From Crotalaria pallida (taxonomy: Eukaryota > Streptophyta > Magnoliopsida > Fabales > Fabaceae), in the NCBI GenBank assembly GCA_037953625.1, contig CM075652.1:80133501-80197500 (forward strand): DNA of 64,000 nt, in the 5' to 3' direction. The position numbers and the translations under genes were made by a program. Below, piece by piece: positions 63,997 to 64,000 of this stretch (positions are counted from its first letter, which is position 1; every line of letters starts with the position of its first letter). The notes beneath the pieces are model-generated. The model was not told where the DNA came from, made no database searches, and saw nothing but the letters and a program-made list of their open reading frames with translations.

Positions 63997-64000
63997 AGCC

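Overview
The window is plant nuclear repeat DNA. It is AT-rich, shows no recognisable host gene, tRNA or rRNA, and is built almost entirely of LTR retrotransposons inserted into one another. All of the coding sequence I can name belongs to Ty3/gypsy chromoviruses (Tekay/Del-like: gag, protease, RT, RNase H, integrase and a C-terminal chromodomain; LTRs of 2.5-4.6 kb) or to Ty1/copia Sirevirus-like elements. A dicot, most likely a legume, is my inference from general resemblance; the sequence does not prove it.

I label the elements by letter. Layout, left to right: 1-583, the outer part of a D-family LTR. 584-3786, LTR I (minus sense), carrying a copia-type LTR S (2045-3713). 3787-6385, non-coding, with retroelement 3' ends facing outward at both edges. 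6386-30287, LTR H, split by gypsy element C (8954-27544, TSD GACCC), whose left LTR is split by copia element A (9182-16156, TSD AAGTA); H also holds an Athila/Tat-like remnant K (about 28140-29762). 30288-31359 and 37090-37136, integrase and chromodomain of gypsy G, split by copia element B (31360-37089, TSD AGGAC). 37173-57280, the 3' LTR of G, split by solo LTR E2 (39368-52452, TSD CTATC), which is itself split by gypsy D (41708-51711, TSD TGAAC), and by solo LTR J (52564-57122, TSD CAGGA). 57281-58998, part of LTR F. 58999-59755, unassigned. 59756-63344, LTR E1, followed by the 3' end of its gypsy element running off the right edge. The deepest nest is A in C in H in G in F. Target-site duplications match exactly wherever both ends lie inside the window and the element is intact.

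The unexpected content lies in the gypsy LTRs. C, E1 and F (and more distantly J) carry a reading frame of about 143-157 codons inside the LTR. Between C and F, 26 of the 32 differing codons in a 50-codon block are synonymous, which is the mark of protein-level selection. In C, E1 and F the ATG follows directly on a splice-acceptor-like TAG, and C and E1 carry a donor-like AG/GTAAGG or AG/GTATGG upstream in the same LTR. Similar donor/acceptor pairs occur in D, G, H and E2. The presumed intron holds arrays of short hairpins with different but self-complementary arms, and arrays of a family-specific CG-centred palindromic octamer (ACTCGAGT, AATCGATT or AACCGGTT). A further octamer group usually lies about 100-200 bp before the TATA box. 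I read this as a modular LTR architecture: octamers, TATA box, donor, octamers, hairpin array, acceptor, small ORF, TA microsatellite, LTR end.

The gypsy polyproteins (C, D, G and E at the right edge) all contain stop codons or frameshifts. By contrast the copia derivatives A and B lack nearly all of pol but keep uninterrupted gag frames, and A also has an uninterrupted envelope-like frame. They look like non-autonomous elements that depend on a partner.
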